A stretch of 64,000 nt of DNA from Sphingomonas suaedae. GTDB taxonomy: Bacteria; Pseudomonadota; Alphaproteobacteria; Sphingomonadales; Sphingomonadaceae. Positions 24,783 through 34,099 of this stretch are shown piece by piece. The stretch covers positions 2,418,001 to 2,482,000 of the forward strand of contig NZ_CP042239.1 in the NCBI RefSeq assembly GCF_007833215.1, given 5' to 3'. Each line of letters begins with the position of its first letter. The first letter of the stretch is position 1. Below the pieces are notes generated by a model that did not search any database, was not told where the DNA came from, and worked only from the letters and a program-made list of their open reading frames with translations. The position numbers were made by a program, and so were the translations under genes.

Positions 24783-25793
24783 TCAATCGCAGGCCCGGCG
24801 TATCTCGGCGAGGCCGTCCTCCCAGCTCACGCGTGCGCCGTATCCCAATTCCGACTGGGCTTTTCCGATGTCGACCGTGAAATCCTTGCCGATCAGGCGC
24901 AGCATCTGGCGCGTGATCGGCGGCTCGCCCTCGAGGCGAAACGTGCGCCAGAAAAAGCCCATGCCCCCCGCCAACGCCCAGGCGATCCCAAAGGGCACCG
25001 CGCGCTCGCCGGGATCGACGCCGCGCGTCGCCAGAAGCGGCGCGATCACGCTCTTCAGCGTCCGGTCGCGCCCGTCGCTCACGAAATAGGCCTCGCCGCC
25101 GCGGCCACGGTCGGCTGCGAGCATCAATGCATGGCACAGATTGTCGACGTGACAAGTCGACATGGCCTGGCCCCCACCGCCAACCCATCGGAACCGGCCT
25201 GCGGTGACGGTGTGCGCCATCTCGTCGAGCGTCGTCATGCCCGCGCCCCAGATGAAGGGCGGACGGACCGCGATCGTTTCGAACCCCGCGCGAGACCCGT
25301 TCGCATCGAGCAGCAGCCGTTCGGCGCGCGCCTTGGATGCCGAATAGGGGGCATAACGTTTGAAGCGGAGAGGCTCCTCTTCGCGAACCGAGTGCATCGG
25401 TTCCGGCTTGCCCATCACGACCGCGGCGGCGCTCACCATCACCACCCGGCGCACCCCAGGCGTCGCGCGCGCCGCTTCGACGACCGCGCGTGTTCCTCCG
25501 ACATTGATCCGCTCGAACAGCTTATTCCGACCCCATAGTTTGAAGTGGGCGGCGACGTGGAAAACGACCTCGCAACCGTGCATCCCGACCGCCAAAGCCT
25601 GCCCGTCGGTCAGATCGCCCCGTACCGGCTCAGCGCCGAGCGCAGCTACCTTGCGCAATGCGCCTTCGCTGCGTCCGAGGGCGCGAACCGACCATCCTTC
25701 GGCGACAAGCCGACCGATGAGCCGGACGCCAACAAAGCCGGAGCCTCCGGTGACGAACGCAGTACGGGATATCGTTGGGATAGGCTGTTCCAT
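24783..25793 (-). CDS. Extended SDR NAD(P)-dependent oxidoreductase/epimerase family
   Basis: A 336-residue Rossmann protein. The cofactor motif is VTGGSGFVG (about residues 13-21) and the catalytic motif is YSASKARAE (YxxxK). VFHVAAHFKLWGRN and the C-terminal region resemble dihydroflavonol reductase or 3-beta-hydroxysteroid dehydrogenase-like members. The substrate cannot be assigned. The ATG at 25793 has AAGGA upstream. It is divergent from a TetR gene with a shared operator, so it is probably the regulated target. Confidence 0.85.
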   Translation of the reverse strand: MEQPIPTISRTAFVTGGSGFVGVRLIGRLVAEGWSVRALGRSEGALRKVAALGAEPVRGDLTDGQALAVGMHGCEVVFHVAAHFKLWGRNKLFERINVGGTRAVVEAARATPGVRRVVMVSAAAVVMGKPEPMHSVREEEPLRFKRYAPYSASKARAERLLLDANGSRAGFETIAVRPPFIWGAGMTTLDEMAHTVTAGRFRWVGGGGQAMSTCHVDNLCHALMLAADRGRGGEAYFVSDGRDRTLKSVIAPLLATRGVDPGERAVPFGIAWALAGGMGFFWRTFRLEGEPPITRQMLRLIGKDFTVDIGKAQSELGYGARVSWEDGLAEIRRACD

Positions 25794-25832
25794 CAGGCGT
25801 TCCTTTGGCGACAACGCGGAGCCGCGTTACAT

Positions 25833-25856
25833 CGAACAAATTTCATAATCTGTTCG
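25833..25856. promoter_or_regulatory. TetR-type palindromic operator in the SDR/tetR gap
   Basis: CGAACAAATT (25833-25842) and AATCTGTTCG (25847-25856) form a 24-bp palindrome with 10-bp arms, one mismatch and a 4-bp centre. It lies 40 bp before the SDR start and 39 bp before the TetR start, as expected for an autoregulated divergent pair. Confidence 0.7.
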
Positions 25857-25894
25857 TTATTGCAACACTGTCTTTTGCGATCTAGGTACGGCGG

Positions 25895-26494
25895 ATGAAC
25901 AATGCGCCGATTGCCGACGACCCAGTTCGCGCCCGCATCCTCGACGCCGCGGTCGAGCAGCTGCGCCGCTATGGCGGAGCGAAGACAAATGTCGTCGACA
26001 TCGCGCGGGCGATGGGCACCTCGCACACCACGCTCTATCGCCACTTCCGCTCAAAGGCCGAGATTTTCGACGCAGTGGTCGAGCAGGCCATGCGCGATGA
26101 GGCGGCAATGGCATCCGCCTTCGTCGAGGCGGACGGCCCAGCCGCCGAGCGGCTGGAGGCGATGGTGCTGGCGCTCCAGACGCGCAAGCGCGAGCGACTG
26201 GCCGGCGATCCGGAAATCTACGCGCTCTATCGCCGGATCATGGAGGAGCGGCCAGAGATCATCGCAGCCTATGGGCGCGCCATGACCGGACTGGTCGAGC
26301 GCATCCTCGACGACGGCGTGCAGCGCGGCGAGTTCCGGATCGACGATGTCGCCACCGCCGCCGGGGTGGTGCGCGATGCGGTCACGGTGTTCGTGCACCC
26401 GGTACATGTCGAAGCCGCCATGCGAGCCGGTCTGCCGATCGAGGATATGGCCCGAGCCGTGGTGCGCACCCTGGTTAAGGCGTTCGCTGCCTGA
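25895..26494 (+). CDS. TetR/AcrR family regulator
   Basis: A 199-residue repressor-type protein. The N-terminal HTH is RARILDAAVEQLRRYGGAKT followed by VVDIARAMGTSHTTLYRHFRSKAEIF. The C-terminal ligand domain is all-helical and not identifiable by ligand. It is divergent from the SDR gene across a 24-bp palindrome. Probably it represses the SDR gene and itself. Confidence 0.88.
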   Translation: MNNAPIADDPVRARILDAAVEQLRRYGGAKTNVVDIARAMGTSHTTLYRHFRSKAEIFDAVVEQAMRDEAAMASAFVEADGPAAERLEAMVLALQTRKRERLAGDPEIYALYRRIMEERPEIIAAYGRAMTGLVERILDDGVQRGEFRIDDVATAAGVVRDAVTVFVHPVHVEAAMRAGLPIEDMARAVVRTLVKAFAA

Positions 26495-26585
26495 CGGGTC
26501 GGTGCGACTTGAGCTAAGTGTGCCGTAGCAGTGGAGTCTGGCTGCGACCGAACGGAAAGGTGGGCGACGCCGACGAGCGGCTTTA

Positions 26586-26599
26586 TGGTAGCGCAAACT
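26586..26599. promoter_or_regulatory. Degenerate XylR-like site upstream of the flavoenzyme gene
   Basis: TGGTAGCGCAAACT matches TGTTAGCGCTAACA at 11 of 14 positions but breaks the invariant TAGCGCTA core. It lies 81 bp before the start at 26680. It may be a weak or relic site, or chance. Confidence 0.25.
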
Positions 26600-26679
26600 G
26601 CGAGATAAGCGCGTTATGTTTATCCTGCGCGGGCGCCAACCACGCCGCGCAAAGCGAAGGGTTTCGGGGGGAGGACGCG

Positions 26680-27843
26680 ATGCCGCACTTTGGCGATTAT
26701 CAGCACCAGATCTATTTCGCGGGCCTTCAGGGCGTGCTCCCAACGACCCCTGTCGATTTCGCCAGCCTTGAAAAGCGCGCCGAGGCGGCGATGGCGCCGT
26801 CGCTGCTGAACTATGTTCAGGGCGGGTGCGGGGACGAGCAGACGCAGCGGGCCAATGCCGATGCGTTTCGCCATTGGGGCATCGTGCCGCGGATGATGGT
26901 CGATTGCGCGACCCGTGACCTGTCAGTCGAACTGTTGGGAATGAAGCTCCCCTCCCCGCTGTTCATGGCCCCGGTCGGCGTGACGGGCATGTGCACGCAG
27001 GACGGGCATGGCGATATCGCCGCCGCGCGCGCAGCGGCGATGACCGGGGTGCCACTCACCGTCTCGACGCTGACCAACGATCCGCTGGAGGATGTCGCGG
27101 CGGCGATGGGCGACACGCCGGGAATGTTCCAGCTCTATACGCCCAAGGACCCCGAACTTGCGGCGAGCCTGGTCAGTCGCGCCGAGGCGGCAGGGTATAA
27201 GGCGATCGTGGTGACGCTCGACACCTGGGTCACCGGGTGGCGGCCGCGCGACCTCAACACCGCCAGCTTCCCGCAGCTGCGCGGGCATGTCCTGTCCAAC
27301 TACTGGTCCGACCCGCGCTTTCAAAAGATGCTGGCCAAGCCCGTGGCTGAGGACCCGCGCGCGGCGGTGATGACCTGGGCCGCGACCTTCGGCCGCGTAC
27401 TGAGCTGGGCCGACATGAAGTGGCTGCGCTCGCTGACCAAATTGCCGCTCGTCCTCAAGGGCATCTGCCACCCAGACGATGCGCGCCGCGCGATCGATGA
27501 GGGCGCCGACGGCATCTATTGCTCCAACCATGGCGGGCGTCAGGCCAATGGCGGGATCGCCGCGATCGACCTGTTGCCCGATGTCGTCGCAGCGGCGGGC
27601 GACGTGCCGGTGCTGTTCGATTCGGGCATCCGGTCGGGAAGCGATGTTGCCAAGGCGCTGGCGCTCGGCGCGACTGCGGTCGGCGTGGGCCGCCCCTATT
27701 GTTACGGCCTGGCGCTTGGCGGCGCGGAGGGCGCGGCGCATGTCCTGCGATCGATCCTGGCCGAGGCCGATCTGCTGATGGCGGTCGACGGATTTCCGAA
27801 CATCGCGGCGTTGCGCGCGGCGGGAGCACGGCGGCTGCCCTAG
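26680..27843 (+). CDS. FMN-dependent alpha-hydroxy-acid oxidase, lactate 2-monooxygenase-like
   Basis: A 387-residue TIM-barrel flavoenzyme. The active-site HGGRQ motif is in YCSNHGGRQANGG (about residues 283-295), and PLFMAPVGVTGM and VLFDSGIRSGSD bind FMN. GWRPRDLNTA and LSNYWSDPRFQ resemble lactate 2-monooxygenase, which turns L-lactate into acetate and CO2, more than the membrane-bound LldD. The start is set by GGGGGGAGG upstream of the ATG. It lies just before the xylan locus; membership is uncertain. Confidence 0.82.
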   Translation: MPHFGDYQHQIYFAGLQGVLPTTPVDFASLEKRAEAAMAPSLLNYVQGGCGDEQTQRANADAFRHWGIVPRMMVDCATRDLSVELLGMKLPSPLFMAPVGVTGMCTQDGHGDIAAARAAAMTGVPLTVSTLTNDPLEDVAAAMGDTPGMFQLYTPKDPELAASLVSRAEAAGYKAIVVTLDTWVTGWRPRDLNTASFPQLRGHVLSNYWSDPRFQKMLAKPVAEDPRAAVMTWAATFGRVLSWADMKWLRSLTKLPLVLKGICHPDDARRAIDEGADGIYCSNHGGRQANGGIAAIDLLPDVVAAAGDVPVLFDSGIRSGSDVAKALALGATAVGVGRPYCYGLALGGAEGAAHVLRSILAEADLLMAVDGFPNIAALRAAGARRLP

Positions 27844-27912
27844 TTCGGTTCAGCTGTGCTGAACGGCGGCGCTGGCCCGCTCCTACAATCAACCCGATTG
27901 ACCAGCGTTGTC

Positions 27913-27926
27913 TGATAGCGCTACCA
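27913..27926. promoter_or_regulatory. XylR operator, GH5 operon
   Basis: TGATAGCGCTACCA carries the TAGCGCTA core shared by all six sites of the locus (11 of 14 to the best copy). It lies 50 bp before the GH5 start on the plus strand. Confidence 0.75.
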
Positions 27927-27975
27927 ATCGAGTCGCGACCGCCCGCCAGTGGCCGGAGCAGAGATGGAGAGAGCT

Positions 27976-28965
27976 ATGATCGGGCTTATTGCGCTTGCCG
28001 CGATGCTTGCCGCCGGACCGCAGGCGGCACCCGCCCGCACCGACAAATTGCCGGTCGGCACCTGTATCAACATCGGCAACACGTTCGAGCCGCCGGCCGA
28101 ATCGGCCTGGGGCGGCAAGCCGCTGGCCGGTGACGATATGGCGATCATTGCCAAGGCGGGGTTCAAGACGGTGCGCCTGCCGGTGCGGTGGGACACCCAT
28201 GCCGGGAAGGGGCCGGACTTCAAGATCGACGAAGCCTATATGAAGCGCATCCGCACCGCGGTGGAACAAGCGCGCGCGGCGGGGCTGAACGTGATCCTCA
28301 ACAGCCATCATTTCGATGCGATCCACAAGGACCCGCTGGGCAGCGCGCCGCAGCTGGCGGCGATGTGGCGCCAGATCGCGGCGCGGTTCGCCGACATGCC
28401 GCGCGAGCATGTCTGGTTCGAGATCGAGAACGAGCCGCACGACAAGTTCAACCACAGCAATTTGCTCGCCGTACTCACCCCGGCCCTGAAGGCCATTCGC
28501 GAGACCAATCCCGACCGACCGGTCATCATCGGCGGCGAATTCTGGAGCGGAATCGACAGTCTGGCGACGCTGCCGCTGCCCGACGATCCCCATATCGTCC
28601 CGACCTTTCACTATTATGAGCCGTTCGACTTCACCCATCAGGGCGCGAGCTGGGTCAACCCCGCGCCGCCGCTGGGGCGAAGCTATGGCAGTGCCGAGGA
28701 CGCGGAACGGCTGAAGCGCGATGTCGCGAAGATCCGCGCCTATGTCGCGCGCACCGGCAAGACGCCCTTCATGGGCGAAACCGGCGCGCATACGACCACC
28801 AGCCTCGATCAGCGCGTCGACTATCACCGCGCGGTTACCGCTGCGTTCGGCCCGCTGGACATCGGCATGTGCGCCTGGGCGTACAGCAACACCTTCCCCT
28901 TTTACGACAAGGAGAAGAAGCAATGGCTGCCGGGTCTTCGCGGTGCGATGGGGTTGCCCGAATGA
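27976..28965 (+). CDS. Glycoside hydrolase family 5 (cellulase-type)
   Basis: A 329-residue secreted glycanase. The signal peptide is residues 1-20 (MIGLIALAAMLAAGPQAAPA). The GH5 barrel starts with GTCINIGNTFE; the acid/base is Glu153 in EIENEPHD and the nucleophile is Glu268 in FMGETGAH. The ATG at 27976 is chosen for GGAGAG upstream; in-frame starts at 27949 and 27964 exist. Substrate is probably a beta-1,4-glycan, but the subfamily was not resolved. It is coupled by ATGA to the next gene and preceded by a XylR site. Confidence 0.88.
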   Translation: MIGLIALAAMLAAGPQAAPARTDKLPVGTCINIGNTFEPPAESAWGGKPLAGDDMAIIAKAGFKTVRLPVRWDTHAGKGPDFKIDEAYMKRIRTAVEQARAAGLNVILNSHHFDAIHKDPLGSAPQLAAMWRQIAARFADMPREHVWFEIENEPHDKFNHSNLLAVLTPALKAIRETNPDRPVIIGGEFWSGIDSLATLPLPDDPHIVPTFHYYEPFDFTHQGASWVNPAPPLGRSYGSAEDAERLKRDVAKIRAYVARTGKTPFMGETGAHTTTSLDQRVDYHRAVTAAFGPLDIGMCAWAYSNTFPFYDKEKKQWLPGLRGAMGLPE

Positions 28966-30089
28966 AGCGCGCTCTGATCGCCGCAGTGGCGCTGGCCGCG
29001 CTCGTCCCGGGCGCTGCTCAGGCGCAGCAAGCACAGCCGACGCCGGAACTTCAGGCGCTGGACGATGCGTTGCCGGGAACCTTGATCAACGATCCGTCGC
29101 GGATGGACTGGAACTTCTACGGCACCGACCAGACGACCAGGAACGTGAAGGACCCTGCCATTCCAGGCGGGGGCGCGGCGGTGCAGGTGACCGTCGCGCG
29201 CGCCGGCGCCAATATCTATGACAGCGGCGCCAATGTGCCGATACGCACCGGGATCGTGGCCGGGCGCGACTATACCGTGGCCTTCTATGCCCGGACGCTG
29301 AAATCCGAAGCGGCGGACGGCAAGGGCCGGATCGGCGTGCGATTCCAGCAAAACGCCGCCCCCTATCCCGGCTTTGGCGATCAGACGCTGGAGGTCGGGA
29401 GCGACTGGGCGCTTTACGAGGTGACCACGCGTGCCGACAAGGCGATCCCGGCCGGGCAGGCGATCGTCGGGCTTCAGCTCGCCGGCGCCAAGCAGGTGAT
29501 CGAGATCGGCCAGGCGATCATCGTCGAGGGCGCGACCAGCATCCGCACGGTCAAGCGCGTCGAGACCGCCGCCGCCCCCGACCCCGAACTTCCGCCGCAG
29601 CTGAAGGACAAGGGGCGGATGCTCAACGATCCGGCCAATCGCGACTGGGGGATCTATGGGGAGGGGCAGACGACCAAGCCCACCGTCACCAACGTCTATG
29701 GCCGGGTGGGGACGCTGTTCAGCGTATCCGCCGCGGGAAGCGCACCGCATGTCTCGGGTGCCAGCATCGCACTGAACAACGGGATCAAGGAGGGCGACAT
29801 CCTGACCATCGCGGTGCTCGCCCGCACACTGTCCGCGGCGACGCCGGACGGTCATGGGCTGTTGTCGGTCCGCATCCAGAAGAACGCCGCGCCCTATGAC
29901 GGTTTCCTCGACAAGCAGGTCAAGGTCGGGCCGAACTGGAGGCTCTACCAGTTTCGGACGCAGTCCGGCATGGACATCGCCGAGGGCACCGCACAGCTGA
30001 CGCTGCATACCGGGGCCGCGCGCCAGGAGATCGAGATCGGACCCGTTTATGTCATCCGCGAAGAACCGGTGCTGGTGCCGGCGAACTGA
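28962..30089 (+). CDS. Secreted protein of two tandem carbohydrate-binding-like repeats
   Basis: A 375-residue protein with a signal peptide (1-22, ending AQAQ) and an internal duplication. Repeat 1 (about 42-190) begins LINDPSRMDWNFYG and contains RFQQNAAPYPGF; repeat 2 (about 218-370) begins MLNDPANRDWGIYG and contains RIQKNAAPYDGF. The beta-rich sequence resembles CBM4/9-type jelly rolls. No catalytic domain is present. It starts within the GH5 stop codon, so it may supply binding modules in trans to the GH5 enzyme or the receptor. Confidence 0.75.
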   Translation: MKRALIAAVALAALVPGAAQAQQAQPTPELQALDDALPGTLINDPSRMDWNFYGTDQTTRNVKDPAIPGGGAAVQVTVARAGANIYDSGANVPIRTGIVAGRDYTVAFYARTLKSEAADGKGRIGVRFQQNAAPYPGFGDQTLEVGSDWALYEVTTRADKAIPAGQAIVGLQLAGAKQVIEIGQAIIVEGATSIRTVKRVETAAAPDPELPPQLKDKGRMLNDPANRDWGIYGEGQTTKPTVTNVYGRVGTLFSVSAAGSAPHVSGASIALNNGIKEGDILTIAVLARTLSAATPDGHGLLSVRIQKNAAPYDGFLDKQVKVGPNWRLYQFRTQSGMDIAEGTAQLTLHTGAARQEIEIGPVYVIREEPVLVPAN

Positions 30090-30153
30090 AGCGCTCGCCC
30101 GGCGCGTCGATCGCGACGGTGCGGACGACCGTGCAACCTGCTAGCGAGAAGCC

Positions 30154-31638
30154 ATGAACGCACCCGTCGCCAGCATCGTCATCGTCGGTGGGGGCACCGC
30201 CGGATGGATGGCGGCAGCTGCCGCAGCACGCTTTCTCAACGATGGCAGGCGCACCGTCACTCTGATCGAATCCGACGCGATCGGAACGGTCGGCGTCGGC
30301 GAAGCGACGATCCCGCCGATCCGCGAGTTCAACCACCGGCTGGGCATCGGCGAGCGCGACTTCATCCGCGAGACCGGCGCAACGATCAAGCTGGGTATCG
30401 AGTTCGTGAACTGGGCGCGGCAGGGCGACCACTACCTCCACCCGTTCGGCGACGTCGGCCACGACTTCGAGGGCGTCGCCTTTCACCAATTCTGGCTGAA
30501 GCACCGGATCGGCGCGCTCGAAGACTATTGGATGTCGGCGCAGATGGCGCGGCGGGACCGCTTCACCCACCCTGCCGCCGACCCGCGCTCGCCGCTGGGC
30601 GGGCTGGCCTATGCCTATCATTTCGACGCCGGACTCTATGCCGCCTTTCTGCGCCGCCGGGCCGAGGCGGGCGGCGTCCGTCGGGTCGAGGGGCGGATCG
30701 CCAGCGTCGAGCGGGATGGCGAGAGCGGCCATGTCACGGCGGTGGTGCTCGACGATGGACGGTGCGTCGCGGGCGATTTCTTTATCGATTGTTCGGGCTT
30801 TCGCAGCCTGTTGCTCGGCGACGCGCTTGGGGTCGGCTATTGCGACTGGTCGCACTGGCTGCCCTGCGACCGCGCGATCGCGGTGCCGTGCGAACGGGTC
30901 GATCCGCTGACGCCGCTGACGCGATCGACCGCGCATGGCTTTGGCTGGCAATGGCGCATCCCTCTGCAGCATCGCACCGGCAACGGGATCGTCTATGCGA
31001 GTGCGTTCGGAAGCGAGGACGACACGCGCGAGACCTTGCTCGCCAATCTCGATGCGCCCGCGACCGATGCGCCGCGCAGCCTGTCCTTCACCGCCGGGGT
31101 GCGCGAGCGTCAGTGGGAGGGAAATGTCGTTTCATTGGGGCTTTCGGCGGGGTTCATCGAGCCGCTCGAATCGACCAGCATCCATCTCATTCAGACCGGC
31201 ATCGCCAAACTGATGTGGCTGTTCCCCGACCGCGACATGGGGCCGCGCGGGCGCGACGAATATAACCGGCTGATGCATGAAGCCTATGAATATGTCCGGG
31301 ACTTCATCGTGCTGCACTACAAGGCGACGGAGCGCCGCGACACGGCGTTCTGGCGCCATGTCGGGGAGATGGCGATCCCGGACAGTCTTGCCGGAAAGCT
31401 GGAATTGTGGCGCGAGCGCGGGCGGGTGCGGCGCTTCGACCATGACCTGTTCGGCGTGCCGAGCTGGGTCGCGGTACTGCTAGGCCAGCGGATCGAGCCG
31501 CAGGGGCACGACCCGCTGGTCGATTCGATGGACGATGGCCGCGTCACTTCCGCGATGCGGCACATCGCCGCGACCTATGCCGAGGTGGCCGGGGAGCTTC
31601 CCGGCCATGCCGACCAGATCGCGGCGATGATCCGTTAG
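30154..31638 (+). CDS. Flavin-dependent tryptophan halogenase family protein (Hal1)
   Basis: A 494-residue FAD-dependent protein without a signal peptide, so it is presumably cytoplasmic. FAD motif GGGTAGW lies at 12-18, Lys79 in ATIKLGIEF matches the catalytic Lys of the family, WQWRIP lies at 265-270 and Glu339 in EPLESTS matches the second catalytic residue. Family members chlorinate or brominate indoles using FADH2 and O2; the substrate here is unknown. It follows the binding-repeat gene by 64 bp and probably belongs to the GH5 operon. It ends 1 bp from the convergent GH3 gene. Confidence 0.9.
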   Translation: MNAPVASIVIVGGGTAGWMAAAAAARFLNDGRRTVTLIESDAIGTVGVGEATIPPIREFNHRLGIGERDFIRETGATIKLGIEFVNWARQGDHYLHPFGDVGHDFEGVAFHQFWLKHRIGALEDYWMSAQMARRDRFTHPAADPRSPLGGLAYAYHFDAGLYAAFLRRRAEAGGVRRVEGRIASVERDGESGHVTAVVLDDGRCVAGDFFIDCSGFRSLLLGDALGVGYCDWSHWLPCDRAIAVPCERVDPLTPLTRSTAHGFGWQWRIPLQHRTGNGIVYASAFGSEDDTRETLLANLDAPATDAPRSLSFTAGVRERQWEGNVVSLGLSAGFIEPLESTSIHLIQTGIAKLMWLFPDRDMGPRGRDEYNRLMHEAYEYVRDFIVLHYKATERRDTAFWRHVGEMAIPDSLAGKLELWRERGRVRRFDHDLFGVPSWVAVLLGQRIEPQGHDPLVDSMDDGRVTSAMRHIAATYAEVAGELPGHADQIAAMIR

Positions 31639-31639
31639 C

Positions 31640-34099
31640 TTACGGGCAGGCGATGACCTTGTCCGCCGCATTGCCGAGCGCGACGCGGGCAAGACTGAAG
31701 GTGAAGGCACCCTCGCTGCGCAGCGTGAATGGGGAAGCGACGCGGCCGAGGTTCGCGCCGCCCTTGGCAAAGCATTTGAGCGGCACGCCATAGCTGGTCC
31801 ATTCGCCCGGCGCCGCCGTCTCGATCGGGGTCGCGCGCACAGCGGCATCGCCCATACGGAACTGCACCGAACCAGCAGGCTTGGCATCCACGCGCATCGT
31901 CGCGACCAGCAGGACGTCGCCATTGACCTCACGCGTCAGGTCGAGCGGCGCTTGCGTCGCGAGCGCGACATCGGCTGGGCCGGATGCGATCGCGAAGCGG
32001 CGCGCGCCTTCCTGCACCACATGGTTGACCGCCGTCACCCGCACGCGCCCGCTGGCGGCGTCCGCCGGGACCGCGGTGATCCGCGTCGAATCGCCGGTTC
32101 CGCCCAGCACCTGGAGCGACCAGGACGCCGACGGCACGCCATTGGCGAAATAGACGTTGCCGGCGTCCTCGTCCGCCACGCCCGATTCCTCGGACAGCGG
32201 CTTCCACGGCATGGCGCCGCCTGCCAGCGTCAGGCCGTGGCCGAACGGGAACAGCACCGGGCCGTCCGCGCGCGCGGTCGCGGGCCAGGCTGCGGGCAGC
32301 TTGCCGACGAAGTCATAGGGCGCGCGGCGATCTCTGCGCTGGACCAGCAGGTCGGCGATGCCCGCCCCTTCCGATCCCGGCAGCCAGGCGACGACGAACG
32401 CATCGGCGACGTTGAGCTCCGGGTTCATGAACAGCGGGCGGCCGGTGACCATCACCGCGACGACCGGGATGCCCTGCGCCTTGAGCGCCTTCATCGTCTC
32501 ATACGGCTTGCGCAGTTCGGGGCGCAGCTGGAGCGTCTTGAGGTCGCCCTGAAACTCGGCATAGGGCGTCTCGCCGAACACGACGATCGCGACATCGGGC
32601 TTCTTCGCGAACTTGCCGTCGGGCGCCAGTTCGGCGCTGCCGCCAGTGGCGGTAACCGCATTCTCGAGCCCCTTCCAGATCGAGGTCGCGCCAGGGAAGT
32701 TGGCGTTGGTGACGTCGGTGCCCTGCCAGGTCAGCGTCCAGCCGCCCGACTGGCGGCCGATATCGTCCGCCGCGTCCCCGGCGACCAGCACATGCGCGCC
32801 CGCCTTCACCGGCAGCACCGATCCGCTGTTCTTGAGCAGCACCAGCGACTTGCGCACCGCGTCGCGCGCGATCGCACGGTGATCGGCATGGCCGAGCAGC
32901 GACCAGTCACCGGCATATTTGCGTGAGGAGGGCTTGCCCGCTTCGAACAGTCCCAGCCGCATCTTGACGCGCAGGATGCGCGCGACCGCATCGTCGAGGC
33001 GCGCCATCGGCACCTCGCCCGACTTCACCTGCGCCAGCAGCGAGTTCCACAGCGGCTTCCAGCTGTCGGGCGCCATGTATATGTCGAGCCCGGCGTTGAT
33101 CGCCTTGGGGCAGGACGCGTTGGTGCAGCCTTCGACCTGGCCGTGTGCGTTCCAGTCGGAGACGAGGAAGCCGCCGAAATTCATGCGATCCTTGAGCACA
33201 TCGGTGAGCAGCCCCTTGTGGCCCGTCATCTTGGTGCCGTTCCAGCTCGAGAAGCTGACCATCACCGTCGCCACGCCCTGCTCGATCGCGGGGATATAGG
33301 GGGCACCGTGGACGTCGCGCAGTTCCGCTTCGCTGATCCGCGCATCGCCCTGATCGCGTCCTTCATGCGTGCCGCCATCCGCGAGGAAATGCTTGGTCGA
33401 TGCGATGACGTACGGACCCGACAGCAGGTTGGTGCCATTGCCCGGCCCCTGCAACCCGCGCACCATCCGCTCGACATAGGAAGCGACCAGTTTCGGGTCG
33501 GAGGAATAGCCTTCATAGGCGCGGCCCCAGCGGAAATCGCGCGGGACGGTGACGGTGGGGGCGAAGGTCCATTCCTGGCCGGTCGCGCGGATTTCCAGCG
33601 CGGTCGCCTGCGCAATTTTCTCGATCAGGTCCGGGTCGCGCATCGCGCCCAGGCCGATATTGTGCGGGAACAGCGTCGCGCCGATGATGTTGCTGTGGCC
33701 ATGGACCGCGTCGGTGCCCCAGATCACCGGAATGCCGACGCGCCCGCCGCTCTTGTCGATCGACGCTTCGTAGAATTCGTCGGCGAGCTGCAGCCATTTG
33801 GGTGCGAGGGCGAAGTCGTCGCCATAGGGGCCGCTGCTGCCGCCATTGAGCACCGAACCTAGATGATAGGTACGCACATCCTCCGGCGTGACGGCGGAGA
33901 TGTCGGCCTGAACCACCTGCCCGACCTTCTCCTCCACGCTCATCTTGGCGATGAGCGCCTTGATGCGCGCCTCGACAGCGTTGTCGGTCTGCTGCGGCCA
34001 GGTCGGCGACGGCCAGATCTCGGGATTGACCTTGCTCTCTTGCGCGGCGACCGGCGCGGCGAGCGCGGCGCCGAGCGCCAGAACCAACAGCTTCTTCAT
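31640..34099 (-). CDS. Glycoside hydrolase family 3 with C-terminal domain (ExoP-type)
   Basis: An 819-residue secreted enzyme with a signal peptide (1-20, ending VAAQ). The GH3 N-domain contains WGTDAVHGHSNI and the nucleophile Asp315 in FLVSDWNAH. The second domain includes KSLVLLKNSGSVLP. The C-terminal about 180 residues form a beta-rich module, as in exo-1,4/1,3-beta-glucosidases of the ExoP group. GGAGGGGA precedes the ATG. It is the last gene of the GH43-Hal2-Hal-like-GH3 operon, starting within the stop of the Hal-like gene. It is likely a beta-glucosidase or beta-xylosidase. Confidence 0.9.
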   Translation of the reverse strand: MKKLLVLALGAALAAPVAAQESKVNPEIWPSPTWPQQTDNAVEARIKALIAKMSVEEKVGQVVQADISAVTPEDVRTYHLGSVLNGGSSGPYGDDFALAPKWLQLADEFYEASIDKSGGRVGIPVIWGTDAVHGHSNIIGATLFPHNIGLGAMRDPDLIEKIAQATALEIRATGQEWTFAPTVTVPRDFRWGRAYEGYSSDPKLVASYVERMVRGLQGPGNGTNLLSGPYVIASTKHFLADGGTHEGRDQGDARISEAELRDVHGAPYIPAIEQGVATVMVSFSSWNGTKMTGHKGLLTDVLKDRMNFGGFLVSDWNAHGQVEGCTNASCPKAINAGLDIYMAPDSWKPLWNSLLAQVKSGEVPMARLDDAVARILRVKMRLGLFEAGKPSSRKYAGDWSLLGHADHRAIARDAVRKSLVLLKNSGSVLPVKAGAHVLVAGDAADDIGRQSGGWTLTWQGTDVTNANFPGATSIWKGLENAVTATGGSAELAPDGKFAKKPDVAIVVFGETPYAEFQGDLKTLQLRPELRKPYETMKALKAQGIPVVAVMVTGRPLFMNPELNVADAFVVAWLPGSEGAGIADLLVQRRDRRAPYDFVGKLPAAWPATARADGPVLFPFGHGLTLAGGAMPWKPLSEESGVADEDAGNVYFANGVPSASWSLQVLGGTGDSTRITAVPADAASGRVRVTAVNHVVQEGARRFAIASGPADVALATQAPLDLTREVNGDVLLVATMRVDAKPAGSVQFRMGDAAVRATPIETAAPGEWTSYGVPLKCFAKGGANLGRVASPFTLRSEGAFTFSLARVALGNAADKVIACP

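Noticed and set aside
24701..27900. tRNA-Arg as a possible integration site for the xylan locus
   Set aside because: No integrase gene is seen, no repeat of the tRNA 3' end was noticed downstream, and 3 kb of ordinary genes separate the tRNA from the locus.
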